IMG/VR virus record: IMGVR_UViG_3300027969_002424 | Span: 124,001-188,000 of that record | Length of the DNA: 64,000 nt | Source of the DNA: a virus | Reading direction: 5' to 3' (one strand) | Shown: positions 1 through 8,508 of the stretch, piece by piece | Numbering within the stretch: the stretch's first letter is position 1 | How the letters are laid out: each line of letters begins with the position of its first letter | Notes under the pieces: model-generated | The model's input: the letters and a program-made list of their open reading frames with translations, nothing else | Told to the model about the DNA's origin: nothing | Databases searched by the model: none | Position numbers and translations under genes: made by a program

Positions 1-2482
1 TAGTTTTTGTCTGATTAGCTTTAGCTGCACTAGTTGTCGCTGCTGTTCCAGTACCTGAATTAGTAGGTTGAAAGACTGGCACAGTTTTTACTTGATTGAA
101 TGCAGCAAAAGGAGATTCAGCTTCTTTACTCTGTTCAATTGGATCATCTGCAAATATACCTGGAACTCCAGTTAAATCTTGCAAGAAAGTTCCTTTATTA
201 AATTTACTTACCACTTTTATTAACATTATTGAGACACCGCCGCCTCGCTCATTAATTTTTGTTTGTATATATTTTGGATGAGGATATATATTTATAGACT
301 GATTAATGTCCATTGTCCCGGTATCATTATTATAATCTTTGGGTTCTTTGAAATTGATTTCAATAAATACTTGCCCGCCGTTTGCACTTACCGTATACCC
401 ATCAGTTCCATAATATTCATCATACAAATCATTTATACTACTAGCTGCTGGTTGCATTAAAAAGTCAGGATCACCTAATATAGTTATGTTAGTTTCAGCC
501 CAAGCTGCCGGATCATATAAACTAGATATATATGAATTTTGTGTTTCCATATTATAATTAGGTCTACCTTGTCTTGCTTGTCCAGTTGGTTGTCCAACTG
601 CCACCGGGAAAGAAAATCCGTTACCGGATGCAGACGGAGAAATTCCAGCACCATCAAGTACTACATTATAAAATGCATTATTAAATGTTTGCTCAAATTT
701 AATTACTTCAGTATTCAATCCAGTGAACCAATACTCATACCTTTTATGTGGTCCATAGTATGGAGTAGTTACATCAGAATATGCGCCAACTGAAACAGGT
801 GTGCTATATGGTTGAATGATAAATTTAGTTTTAAAAACAAAATCATTCTGTTTTTTATCCCACGCTTTGACTACTACTTCAGCACTAATTGTATACCATT
901 TAATGCTCACAGTTTTATTTGAATTGTCAATTACATCAGATGACTCTTGCTTAGATCCAGTATTATCAAGTCGTGATTTTTTTATGATATTCAATGCATC
1001 TTCTAGGTATGCACTTTGTTTAATTATTTCGTCTACTGCTTGAATGATAGGTATGCCTGTGCCAACACTAATTGTTTTTAAATTATTGTTTGGTTTTGCT
1101 CCTGTTTGTGCAGTTACTGCATTAGATTGTTCAGTTGAGGTAGCTGTAGTACTTGTGGGAGTTCTTCTTTTGTCTCTATCTGCTTGACTTAAAAGTGATG
1201 CTTTTGCTATTAAATCTTTTGCTTCACCTAAAAATTCAATATCCCATTCGTTAGCATATTCTATTTCTTTATTATCTAAACGTGTTTGTTGTTCTTTATT
1301 TAAAGTAGATAATAATCCCCATGCTCCTTGTGTAGCATCAGTTCCTGCATGAGCACCATTGGCACCACCTGCTTTAGAAACACCGTTTTGATTTCCTCCA
1401 ATCAATGCATCATATACAGTACTACCAGTTATACTAGCACCTGACCAAACTATACCTTTTTTAGTATCAAATGCTTCAGAGCCAGGAATTGATTTAGCTT
1501 CACAATTGTACACAACTGATTGTCCACCAAGCCTAAAATCCATTTTTGATATTATAATATCATAATATCTTTCATATAATCCAATACCAGTGCCTCCCAT
1601 ATCTTGAAGTTTACTAGGATCAATTACATTTCCTTGATTATCGTACCCCAAAAATCTTATCCCTAAAATATAAAACTGTCTAACTGGGTTTGAAGTATCA
1701 CCGTAACCCGGGGTTGGACACATTTGTTTTAATTGATCTTGCGCTCGTTTTAATCTTGATATAAAAGAAAACCCATATGGTTCAGTTATTTTAAAAGTTA
1801 TGTCTGTTACATTTGTGGCACTTTGTGTTTCTTTTCCAGTGATAGCCTGTGTTATCACCAAATCATCTATGTAAAAATCTACATCGAATCCCGGAGCACG
1901 TTCATTTGGTCCGCTATTATTAACTCCGCCACTTTGTGCAATTAGATATGCTGCTCCTCTTTTTACTGTTTGAACACTAGACGGGGCAGGTGGAGAACTA
2001 TTAGGAGAAGTAGTGCCAATATTAGTGGTACCGTCTGCTGATCTTGGTTGTACTTCAACCGTAGTTTGATTAGCTTGATCTATTGTTGCTTGACCAGCAG
2101 CAGTAATATTTTTAATTGCGTTTAAGTTTTTTCTTCCATCTAAAATAAATGCTTCATAAGCGTCCGGCGTTATCATATACAACGAAAGTTGATATGTATA
2201 ACTTGAAAAATTTGCTAAAGGATTTTTCCATCTTTTATTAGGAGATTCATTTTGTGCTGGTTTTGCTTCTGGGGTATCTGCTTTTCCTGCTTGTGTTGTT
2301 CCTGCTAATCCTTCATCTGCTGGTACAGCAATTGGTTGGCTAGTTGCCATATTTCTTGGATGTGGGCCACTGTTTCCTGGATTTATTCTCTTTTTATTTG
2401 TCTTATCATCATTGGCTCTGTTTTGAGTAGAGGGAGCACCACGTTTAACAAGTCCACCTGGATATACAGTTCTAGTTACCAT
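1..2482 (-). CDS. Large baseplate/tail structural protein, partial (C-terminus outside window)
   Basis: An open minus-strand frame runs from ATG at 2482 to the window edge without a stop (827 codons seen). It begins MVTRTVYPGGLVKRG. The first ~75 residues are polar, with an N/K/P-rich tract and an alanine-rich tract, and look disordered. A globular part follows with stretches such as RQFYILGIRFLGYD and YERYYDIIISKMDF. I do not recognise a named T4 family. Assignment as a baseplate or tail protein rests on being third in a minus-strand operon after another putative baseplate protein and gp53. The ATG lies 3 nt beyond the gp53 stop, with AGGG about 10 nt upstream, so it is probably translated with gp53. 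It could instead be another virion protein. Confidence is high that it is a real gene and moderate for baseplate. Confidence 0.75.
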   Translation of the reverse strand, partial: MVTRTVYPGGLVKRGAPSTQNRANDDKTNKKRINPGNSGPHPRNMATSQPIAVPADEGLAGTTQAGKADTPEAKPAQNESPNKRWKNPLANFSSYTYQLSLYMITPDAYEAFILDGRKNLNAIKNITAAGQATIDQANQTTVEVQPRSADGTTNIGTTSPNSSPPAPSSVQTVKRGAAYLIAQSGGVNNSGPNERAPGFDVDFYIDDLVITQAITGKETQSATNVTDITFKITEPYGFSFISRLKRAQDQLKQMCPTPGYGDTSNPVRQFYILGIRFLGYDNQGNVIDPSKLQDMGGTGIGLYERYYDIIISKMDFRLGGQSVVYNCEAKSIPGSEAFDTKKGIVWSGASITGSTVYDALIGGNQNGVSKAGGANGAHAGTDATQGAWGLLSTLNKEQQTRLDNKEIEYANEWDIEFLGEAKDLIAKASLLSQADRDKRRTPTSTTATSTEQSNAVTAQTGAKPNNNLKTISVGTGIPIIQAVDEIIKQSAYLEDALNIIKKSRLDNTGSKQESSDVIDNSNKTVSIKWYTISAEVVVKAWDKKQNDFVFKTKFIIQPYSTPVSVGAYSDVTTPYYGPHKRYEYWFTGLNTEVIKFEQTFNNAFYNVVLDGAGISPSASGNGFSFPVAVGQPTGQARQGRPNYNMETQNSYISSLYDPAAWAETNITILGDPDFLMQPAASSINDLYDEYYGTDGYTVSANGGQVFIEINFKEPKDYNNDTGTMDINQSINIYPHPKYIQTKINERGGGVSIMLIKVVSKFNKGTFLQDLTGVPGIFADDPIEQSKEAESPFAAFNQVKTVPVFQPTNSGTGTAATTSAAKANQTKT

Positions 2483-2485
2483 CTA

Positions 2486-2794
2486 TTATATCCCTAACAC
2501 TTGATTTATAGTAGTTCCCTTAGGCAAATATATGTTAGTACCTGCTACAAAATCAAAATAAGGATCTTTCAACATATTTGGATTTCTCATTGCAAATACC
2601 CACCACAATGTACTATTTGAATATAAATCATATGCTAATAAATCAGGTCGATATTCGTATACTGGTGTTATTTCCCAATATATATCCGACGGATCCATTG
2701 GTATAGGTCTATTAGACATAGTATCTAAATATTGACCGTTAACAATACTTGTATTGTAATACGGACTAGATGCCGGATATAAAGTGTTTATCAT
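2486..2794 (-). CDS. 53: Baseplate wedge protein, T4 gp53-like
   Basis: This small protein (102 aa from ATG at 2794) carries the typical gp53 core: YRPDLLAYDLYSNSTLWWVF, then AMRNPNMLKDPYFDF and GTNIYLPKG. In T4, gp53 is a baseplate wedge component needed to join wedges around the hub. At 102 aa it is about half the length of T4 gp53 and keeps mainly this conserved block. I chose ATG 2794 over an upstream in-frame TTG at 2800. The ATG overlaps the preceding stop as TAATG and has a perfect GGAGG at 2804-2808, nine bases upstream, while the TTG would sit almost on top of that site. Translation is probably coupled to the upstream baseplate gene. Confidence 0.85.
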   Translation of the reverse strand: MINTLYPASSPYYNTSIVNGQYLDTMSNRPIPMDPSDIYWEITPVYEYRPDLLAYDLYSNSTLWWVFAMRNPNMLKDPYFDFVAGTNIYLPKGTTINQVLGI

Positions 2795-4377
2795 TACCAA
2801 AAACCTCCATCGGATGGTAGTTGACTACCTCTTAGTAGTCTTCCTGTTGAATAATCTCTAAGACTAAAATTATTACTTACATCATTTCTCGTAACAATAG
2901 GAACTGCTGTTATCGATATTTGTATTTTTGTAGGGACATAAGTAGGTTCTTGTACTCTATATGCTCCCGAAAATTGAGGTGGCGCAACAGTTGCTCCTGA
3001 TTGTAATCCAGCATTTTGAATTCTACTATTGCTCCTTGATGATGTTGCACCTGATTTAGGTTGTTCTTGTGTAGAACCTGCTCTAATATAATCCACTTCT
3101 GTTGGCAATGAGTATGTAAAATTAGTTATTGCAAGTGGGTGATTATCAAATTGAAATGCACCTAATCCTGTAAGATAACATAATGGTGGAGGTGTACCTG
3201 GAACTGGACCCGGATCTTGACCGTAAAACATTTTTGTCACGGATCTAAAAAAGTGAATGACTGCTAATAAGTAATTAGCTTCAAAAACATCTTGTGCTGT
3301 AAAGTCACAACTTAGTGTAATTTGATCAACCGAACTACTATTATAAGTATAAAATTTATAATTTGTATGTGTTAATGTAGTAGGATCATACTGTGCTGCA
3401 TATGCAACTGAAATAGCAGGAGTATAGGGAAATATAACCCCGTTAGTTGTTGCCAATGGACTTAATATACCGGGCTCAGATGACTTATATAAATAATCCG
3501 CACCACTTGCTAAACTTAATCGTACACGCCAATCTTCTTTGCTGTTAAAGTTTGATATATCTTGATTTGTCGCTTCTTCTCGTGTATTTTGTTCTGCGGC
3601 AGATGTCCCTCTATAAGTATTATTATTTTCAGCAGCAGCAGCTTCAATTCTAGCATCTTCACGGGCTTCATTTTCACGGGTGATTCTTAATCTTGCTTGG
3701 TCATCAGTTTCTTCGGCTTGTTTTTGTGGTTGTATCACTGCGTTCGGTGCTGGTGCTGCTTCAATCGTAGTTATTGGCGCAGGTGCTGCGTTTTCTACTA
3801 CAGGGGCAGCAACCGGCGTCTCTGCCACAGCAGTAACTGCTGCCGGTACTGCATTTTCTACAACCGGCGTAACTGCGACTGCAGGTTCTGCTGGATTGCT
3901 AGTAGGAAGAACTTGAGCAGGGGTTGCAGCTTGTACTGGTTCGCCTGCTGAATTAGTTGAAGGTTGTTTTGCTGGATTTTCAATAGCACCTGCTTGCTTT
4001 AAATTGTTTATTCCATCATTGGTTTCAGCAACAACCGCGGCTTGTTTTGCTGCTGCTGCTTCAGCTTCACCTTTAGCAATTAATGCATCGGCTCGTTGAT
4101 TATCAAGTGCCACTGCTTGGGCTTTTGCTGCATCTCTTTCTGCTTGACTAAGTGTGGGGTCTGCTGCTTTCTCTTTAGCAGCATTTACTTGTTGTCGAGT
4201 TGGCGCTTGTGCTAACGCTTGAGTTGCTGATTCTACTGCGGCATTTTTTTCAGCTAGCTTACTTTCTTGTATTGTTGATAATTGTTGAGACCAAGCTAAA
4301 GCCGAATCTTTAGACGAAGGCGGCATAGTAGCAACATAACTGCTACTAGCTAAATTATTCGGGGTATAAAATGGCAT
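2794..4377 (-). CDS. Baseplate structural protein with alanine-rich coiled N-terminal half
   Basis: The 527-residue product has two parts. Residues ~1-270 are low-complexity, A/E/Q-rich and then P/V/A-rich, consistent with coiled coil and linker. Residues ~275-527 form a globular domain with conserved-looking blocks (WRVRLSLASGADYLY, PGILSPLATTNGVIFPYTP, FEANYLLAVIHFFRSVTKMF, YLTGLGAFQFDNHPLAITNF). I associate that domain with uncharacterised virion/baseplate proteins of marine T4-like phages; this is recall, not a search. It heads the minus-strand operon that continues with gp53. A late-promoter octamer lies 21 nt upstream and AAGGAT precedes the ATG. The role is probably baseplate assembly or structure; the exact T4 counterpart is unclear. 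Confidence 0.75.
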   Translation of the reverse strand: MPFYTPNNLASSSYVATMPPSSKDSALAWSQQLSTIQESKLAEKNAAVESATQALAQAPTRQQVNAAKEKAADPTLSQAERDAAKAQAVALDNQRADALIAKGEAEAAAAKQAAVVAETNDGINNLKQAGAIENPAKQPSTNSAGEPVQAATPAQVLPTSNPAEPAVAVTPVVENAVPAAVTAVAETPVAAPVVENAAPAPITTIEAAPAPNAVIQPQKQAEETDDQARLRITRENEAREDARIEAAAAENNNTYRGTSAAEQNTREEATNQDISNFNSKEDWRVRLSLASGADYLYKSSEPGILSPLATTNGVIFPYTPAISVAYAAQYDPTTLTHTNYKFYTYNSSSVDQITLSCDFTAQDVFEANYLLAVIHFFRSVTKMFYGQDPGPVPGTPPPLCYLTGLGAFQFDNHPLAITNFTYSLPTEVDYIRAGSTQEQPKSGATSSRSNSRIQNAGLQSGATVAPPQFSGAYRVQEPTYVPTKIQISITAVPIVTRNDVSNNFSLRDYSTGRLLRGSQLPSDGGFW

Positions 4378-4398
4378 GTTGTTCTTATCCTTATATAC

Positions 4399-4406
4399 TA
4401 TTTAGC
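4399..4406 (-). promoter_or_regulatory. T4-type late promoter for the minus-strand baseplate operon
   Basis: On the minus strand the octamer reads GCTAAATA, followed by GTATATAAGGAT and ATG at 4377 (21-nt gap). It matches the NNTAAATA motif found before other late genes here. Confidence 0.7.
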
Positions 4407-4413
4407 ATAAATA
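4406..4413 (+). promoter_or_regulatory. Possible late promoter towards gp55
   Basis: CATAAATA on the plus strand, followed by TAATACG. It has the same form as sites before confirmed late genes but lies 95 nt upstream of gp55. It would allow gp55 to reinforce its own transcription late in infection. Confidence 0.4.
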
Positions 4414-4449
4414 TAATACGCTATTTTTACCGTTTCTGCTAAAAATATG

Positions 4450-4478
4450 TTGCATTTCTGCAACTATTATGCTATAAT
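4450..4478 (+). promoter_or_regulatory. Sigma70-type promoter of gp55, with a dyad repeat over the -35 box
   Basis: The -35 box TTGCAT (4450-4455) and -10 box TATAAT (4473-4478) are separated by exactly 17 nt. The -10 is extended (TGC just before it). Predicted start is near 4485, giving a short leader with AAGGAG before ATG 4509. An inverted repeat TTGCA-TTTC-TGCAA (4450-4463) overlaps the -35 box and could bind a repressor or form a small hairpin. This fits early transcription by host RNA polymerase. Confidence 0.8.
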
Positions 4479-4508
4479 CAGTCAAGCATAATCAAATCAA
4501 GGAGAACT

Positions 4509-5420
4509 ATGTCATTACCCTCAAGAAAACCTGTCAACTATTTAAACAACAAAGATATACTAAAAGAGATACACGAAAGTAAAAACGCATATTGTCATTT
4601 TGCCAAACCAGAATATCATAGATACGATTTTATAGTAGATATGCCCCAATCTTCAATTGAGGATAGTTTAGAATATGCATTTAAACCAGAATCTATTCAA
4701 CAAGCAAAAGAAACTAGGGCTACTAGGTTAGGGATAGAAGCAGGAGCAAAAGATTCAGTTGACCCAGAATCTATTCTAGTGACAGATTTAGTATTTAGAG
4801 TAATGAATTGGGATCATGTCCCAGTAGCCCCAAAAGTTCCCCGTAAAACAGTTAAAAAGAAAACCGCAAAGGATATCTTTGAATTTGAAGAAGTTGATCC
4901 AGATGAGATTTTTGCAGATTTAGAAGATGTGACGACCAAAGCAGAAGTAGATGACATGGTACATGTCAAAGTTAACTTTCCACCATTCCAACATTATATG
5001 ATCGACAAGAACAATACATTCTATTGCGTAGGCAAAAGTCATTGGAAAGGTGATCTAGAGTCTGGGGAATTCAGCAAAGATCATGGACAGGTCACAAACA
5101 AACTAGCCCGTATGTATATTATGATGTGCGAAAAATATGCTATGAAGTATAATTGGCGTGGGTACACATACAATGATGAGATGCGTAATTCAGCTATTCT
5201 TCAACTTACATATGTTGGATTACGATTCAACGAAGCCAAAAGTGCTAACCCATTCGCATACTATACCGCAGCAATTACAAATAGTTTCTGTCGTGTACTG
5301 AATACGGAAAAGCGTAATCAAAATATACGTGACGATATCTTAGAGATTAATGGACTTAACCCAAGCTGGACTCGTCAAGGGCTGGGTGCTGGTATGAGTT
5401 CAGTGGTGTACGAAGAATAA
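4509..5420 (+). CDS. 55: Late-transcription sigma factor, T4 gp55-like
   Basis: The phage sigma factor directs host RNA polymerase to late promoters together with the sliding clamp. The N-terminus NYLNNKDILKEI parallels T4 gp55 (YVNNKELLQAI). Residues ~195-270 form the sigma region-2-like part (KYNWRGYTYNDEMRNSAI, NPFAYYTAAITNSFCRVLN, EKRN). The C-terminal end SSVVYEE resembles the short hydrophobic-acidic clamp-binding tail of T4 gp55. At 303 aa it is much longer than T4 gp55 (185 aa); most of the excess lies at residues ~30-170, including a basic patch (RKTVKKKTAK, ~112-121) and an acidic patch. It precedes gp47 and gp46, as in T4. AAGGAG lies before the ATG. Late-promoter octamers are scattered through this window, consistent with its function. 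Confidence 0.9.
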   Translation: MSLPSRKPVNYLNNKDILKEIHESKNAYCHFAKPEYHRYDFIVDMPQSSIEDSLEYAFKPESIQQAKETRATRLGIEAGAKDSVDPESILVTDLVFRVMNWDHVPVAPKVPRKTVKKKTAKDIFEFEEVDPDEIFADLEDVTTKAEVDDMVHVKVNFPPFQHYMIDKNNTFYCVGKSHWKGDLESGEFSKDHGQVTNKLARMYIMMCEKYAMKYNWRGYTYNDEMRNSAILQLTYVGLRFNEAKSANPFAYYTAAITNSFCRVLNTEKRNQNIRDDILEINGLNPSWTRQGLGAGMSSVVYEE

Positions 5421-5425
5421 TTTTA

Positions 5426-5449
5426 CCAATGTGATTGATTTCACATTGG
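5426..5449 (+). terminator. Hairpin between gp55 and gp47 (weak terminator or processing site)
   Basis: CCAATGTGA (5426-5434) pairs perfectly with TCACATTGG (5441-5449) across a 6-nt loop. The following CTTTACT is a poor U-tract, so it may only attenuate transcription or protect an mRNA end. The gap before gp47 has no strong ribosome-binding site. Confidence 0.45.
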
Positions 5450-5469
5450 CTTTACTATACAATAACTAG

Positions 5470-6483
5470 ATGAGTAACCTTTTTAAAAAAGCCGCGGTGT
5501 TTACTGACATTCACTTTGGCCTTAAGTCAAATAGCCTGCAACATAATCAAGACTGCAATAATTTTGTAGATTGGTTCATAAAGAAAGCAAAGAGTGAGGG
5601 ATGTGAAACGTGTTTCTTCTTGGGTGATTACAATCATCACAGAGCAAGTATCAACATTCATACACTACAGTTTGGATTACAAGCACTGGAGAAACTAAAT
5701 GATAACTTTGATAGGGTATATTTTATACCGGGCAATCACGATCTTTATTATCGTGACCGCAGGGACATTCATAGTGTTGAGTGGGCTAAACATTTACCAA
5801 ACGTACAAATCGTCAATGACTTCTTCAGCCAAGGAGATGTAGTCATTGCACCCTGGCTTGTACAGGATGATTACAAGAAGGTACAAAAACTAAGTGGGAA
5901 ATACTTGTTTGGTCATTTTGAATTACCACGATTCTATATGAATGCTATGGTAGAGATGCCCGATCATGGTGAGATCAATACTGACCACATGAAAAGTTTT
6001 GATAAAGTATTCAGTGGGCATTTTCATAAACGACAAAGCCGTGCTAATGTGTGGTACATTGGCAATGCCTTCCCACATAACTATGCTGATGCAGGGGACG
6101 ATGCTAGAGGCATGATGATATTAGAATGGGGACAAGACCCAGTCTTTCATAGCTGGCCTCGTCAACCATTGTTCCGTGTCTATAAGTTAAGTGATGTGCT
6201 TGAAAACCCAGAGGGTTTGCTATTGATTGATAGTCATGTTAGAGTACATCTTGATATTGATATTTCATACGAAGAAGCTAATTTCATCCGTGAAACATTA
6301 ATTCCAGAACATAAACTAAGGGAGATGGCGTTGATACCAATGAAAGTAGACCAAGTTGAACAAGAGGGTCGTGGTGACTTGAAGTTTGAATCAGTAGACC
6401 AGATCATCATCGACCAGATCAATAGCATTGAGAGCAATAGCTTTGATAAAAAGATATTGTTGGACATCTATAACAATCTATGA
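5470..6483 (+). CDS. 47: Recombination endonuclease subunit, T4 gp47 (SbcD/Mre11-like)
   Basis: This is a metallophosphoesterase of the Mre11/SbcD class. In T4 it pairs with the gp46 ATPase to resect DNA ends for recombination-dependent replication. Phosphoesterase motifs are in order: D13-I-H15, G52-D53-Y-N, G88-N-H90-D91, GHFE, and SGHFHKR. At 337 aa it matches the family length (T4 gp47 is 339 aa). Its stop overlaps the start of the small downstream ORF by 4 nt, giving a tightly coupled 47/small ORF/46 unit. No strong Shine-Dalgarno is visible before the ATG, so translation may be weak or helped by the nearby hairpin. Confidence 0.93.
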   Translation: MSNLFKKAAVFTDIHFGLKSNSLQHNQDCNNFVDWFIKKAKSEGCETCFFLGDYNHHRASINIHTLQFGLQALEKLNDNFDRVYFIPGNHDLYYRDRRDIHSVEWAKHLPNVQIVNDFFSQGDVVIAPWLVQDDYKKVQKLSGKYLFGHFELPRFYMNAMVEMPDHGEINTDHMKSFDKVFSGHFHKRQSRANVWYIGNAFPHNYADAGDDARGMMILEWGQDPVFHSWPRQPLFRVYKLSDVLENPEGLLLIDSHVRVHLDIDISYEEANFIRETLIPEHKLREMALIPMKVDQVEQEGRGDLKFESVDQIIIDQINSIESNSFDKKILLDIYNNL

Positions 6484-6701
6484 TAGAACCAAAAGAATAC
6501 AGAGATTTAGAATCATTGATGAAGGTTAACAAACATTTGGGTATAGCATTATCTGAATTGACTAATACACATTCTTATGTTGGTGTTTTGACTGAGCAAA
6601 GACGGTTGATCAAAGTCAAACTTAGACTGGAAACCATAATAGAACAAACATTAAAAGCTGAAAAAATAGCTAAAGATAAGTTTTTTAGAAAATTAAAATG
6701 A
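6480..6701 (+). CDS. Small hypothetical protein between gp47 and gp46
   Basis: A 73-residue, lysine-rich, mostly helical protein (MIEPKEYRDLESLMKV ...). I do not recognise it. It overlaps gp47 (ATGA-type, 4 nt) and gp46 (4 nt), so all three are translationally coupled. That placement suggests a role tied to the recombination nuclease, but this is inference only. Confidence 0.7.
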   Translation: MIEPKEYRDLESLMKVNKHLGIALSELTNTHSYVGVLTEQRRLIKVKLRLETIIEQTLKAEKIAKDKFFRKLK

Positions 6702-8461
6702 TAGTATTAAAAAATATAACATTACGGAACTTTTTAAGCATTGGTCAAGTAACACAAGCAGTAAACTTTGACAGACAAGAACTAACACTTATCCTAGGTG
6801 AGAACTTAGACTTAGGTGGTGATGGGGCTCGTAATGGTACTGGTAAGACTACATTGATCCAAGGGTTATCCTATGCATTGTTTGGTGTACCTATCAATAG
6901 CATTCGTAAAGATAATCTAGTCAATCGTACTAATGCTAAAAACATGATGGTAACATTAGAGTTTAGTGTTGAGGGTATTGAGTATAAGATTGAGCGTGGT
7001 CGTAAGCCAAATGTGTTACGATTCTATGTTAATAATTCATTGCAAAAAGGAATGGATGACGCACAAGGTGAGAACAAAGAAACACAAGCTGCGATTGAAA
7101 AGGTTATACACATGAGCGCCGATATGTTCAAGCATATCGTAGCATTGAACACTTATTCCGAACCATTTCTAGCACTTAAAAATAACGAACAGCGTGATAT
7201 CATTGAACAATTGTTAGGCATTACGCTATTGTCTGAGAAGGCTGAAGTCATCAAAGGTATGCTGAAAGATACCAAAGATAATATACAACAAGAAGAATTC
7301 AATGTAAAAGCAATTGAAGAAGCCAATAAGCGTGTTAAAGAACAGATTGATGCTACAAAGCGTAGACAGAAGTTGTGGAAAATGAAACATGATGAGGATT
7401 TAGAGCGTCTTGCTATTGATTATCAACGGTTGATTACTATTGATATTGCTGCGGAGTTACAGGCTCACAAAGATTTAACTACATATAATGAAAAGCGCAA
7501 GTCTATTGATGACCTTAACAAGCTGATTGCTCGTTGTGTAGCTGATGAAGCTAAAGAATCAAAAATAGTCAACAAACTAACGAAAGAAATTGATGATTTA
7601 AAAAATCACACTTGTTATGCTTGTGGACAAGAGTTTCACGATACAAAACATGAAAATGTATTGGCAGAGAAGCAAAACGCATTACAAGAAGCCGGGGCAC
7701 AGGTTTTAGCTACTAATAATCAACAACTAGAATATTCTCAATCATTAAAAGAATTGGGTGTATTGGGTACTATGCCTGTAACACATTATGATACAGAAGC
7801 ACAGGCTATTAAACACAACAGCCAACTTGAAAATTTGATTACTCAAATTGAGAACAAGACGGTTGAGGTTGATCCATACGGTGAGCAGATAATTGAGATG
7901 GAAAACAAAGCATTACAAGAGATTAACTTTGATAAGATTAACAAGTTGACACGTACTATGGAACATCAGAAGTTCTTGCTTGACTTATTGACTAGCAAAG
8001 ATAGCTTTGTTCGTAAAAAGATTATTGACCAGAATCTATCATACTTGAATGGTAGACTGACGCATTACTTAGACAAGATTGGATTGCCGCATAATGTAAT
8101 ATTCAAAAACGATTTACAAGTTGAGATTACAGAATTGGGTCGTGAACTTGATTTTGATAACTTGAGTCGTGGCGAACGCAATAGATTGATTCTAGGATTG
8201 AGTTTTGCGTTTAGAGATGTTTGGGAGAACTTGTATAGCCCAATCAATACATTGTTTATTGATGAATTGATTGATAGTGGACTAGACACAATGGGGGTTG
8301 AAAACGCTATTGCTATTCTTAAAGACATGAGCCGTCGTAGAAAGAAGTCTATTTGGCTTGTCAGTCATAGAGAAGAATTAGCTGGTCGTGTTCCAAATGT
8401 GTTGAAAGTTATAAAGGAAGCAGGGTTTACATCATATTCTTCGGCAACTGATATTAATTAA
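6698..8461 (+). CDS. 46: Recombination endonuclease ATPase subunit, T4 gp46 (Rad50/SbcC-like)
   Basis: An SMC-like ATPase that with gp47 processes DNA ends. The Walker A motif is GARNGTGKTT (residues 43-52). Coiled-coil arms flank a zinc hook CYACGQEF near residue 305, with the CxxC that dimerises Rad50 arms. The C-terminal lobe has the ABC signature LSRGERNRLILG (~490) and Walker B TLFIDELID (~518). At 587 aa it is close to T4 gp46 (560 aa). It starts at an ATGA overlap with the preceding small ORF. The downstream HNH endonuclease has its own late promoter, so the 47-46 unit ends here. Confidence 0.94.
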   Translation: MIVLKNITLRNFLSIGQVTQAVNFDRQELTLILGENLDLGGDGARNGTGKTTLIQGLSYALFGVPINSIRKDNLVNRTNAKNMMVTLEFSVEGIEYKIERGRKPNVLRFYVNNSLQKGMDDAQGENKETQAAIEKVIHMSADMFKHIVALNTYSEPFLALKNNEQRDIIEQLLGITLLSEKAEVIKGMLKDTKDNIQQEEFNVKAIEEANKRVKEQIDATKRRQKLWKMKHDEDLERLAIDYQRLITIDIAAELQAHKDLTTYNEKRKSIDDLNKLIARCVADEAKESKIVNKLTKEIDDLKNHTCYACGQEFHDTKHENVLAEKQNALQEAGAQVLATNNQQLEYSQSLKELGVLGTMPVTHYDTEAQAIKHNSQLENLITQIENKTVEVDPYGEQIIEMENKALQEINFDKINKLTRTMEHQKFLLDLLTSKDSFVRKKIIDQNLSYLNGRLTHYLDKIGLPHNVIFKNDLQVEITELGRELDFDNLSRGERNRLILGLSFAFRDVWENLYSPINTLFIDELIDSGLDTMGVENAIAILKDMSRRRKKSIWLVSHREELAGRVPNVLKVIKEAGFTSYSSATDIN

Positions 8462-8474
8462 TTTTTCAAAAAAT

Positions 8475-8482
8475 GATAAATA
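8475..8482 (+). promoter_or_regulatory. Late promoter of the HNH endonuclease gene
   Basis: GATAAATA, 26 nt before the ATG; CAGGAG serves as ribosome-binding site. Confidence 0.65.
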
Positions 8483-8508
8483 AGAAGTGAATCCAAACAG
8501 GAGAACTT

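Noticed and set aside
2794-2800. TTG start for gp53 at 2800
   Set aside because: It would sit almost on the GGAGG site; ATG 2794 is correctly spaced.
5426-5461. Second sigma70 promoter before gp47 (TTGATT, TATACA)
   Set aside because: The spacing is only 15 nt and the boxes are weak; the hairpin explains the sequence better.
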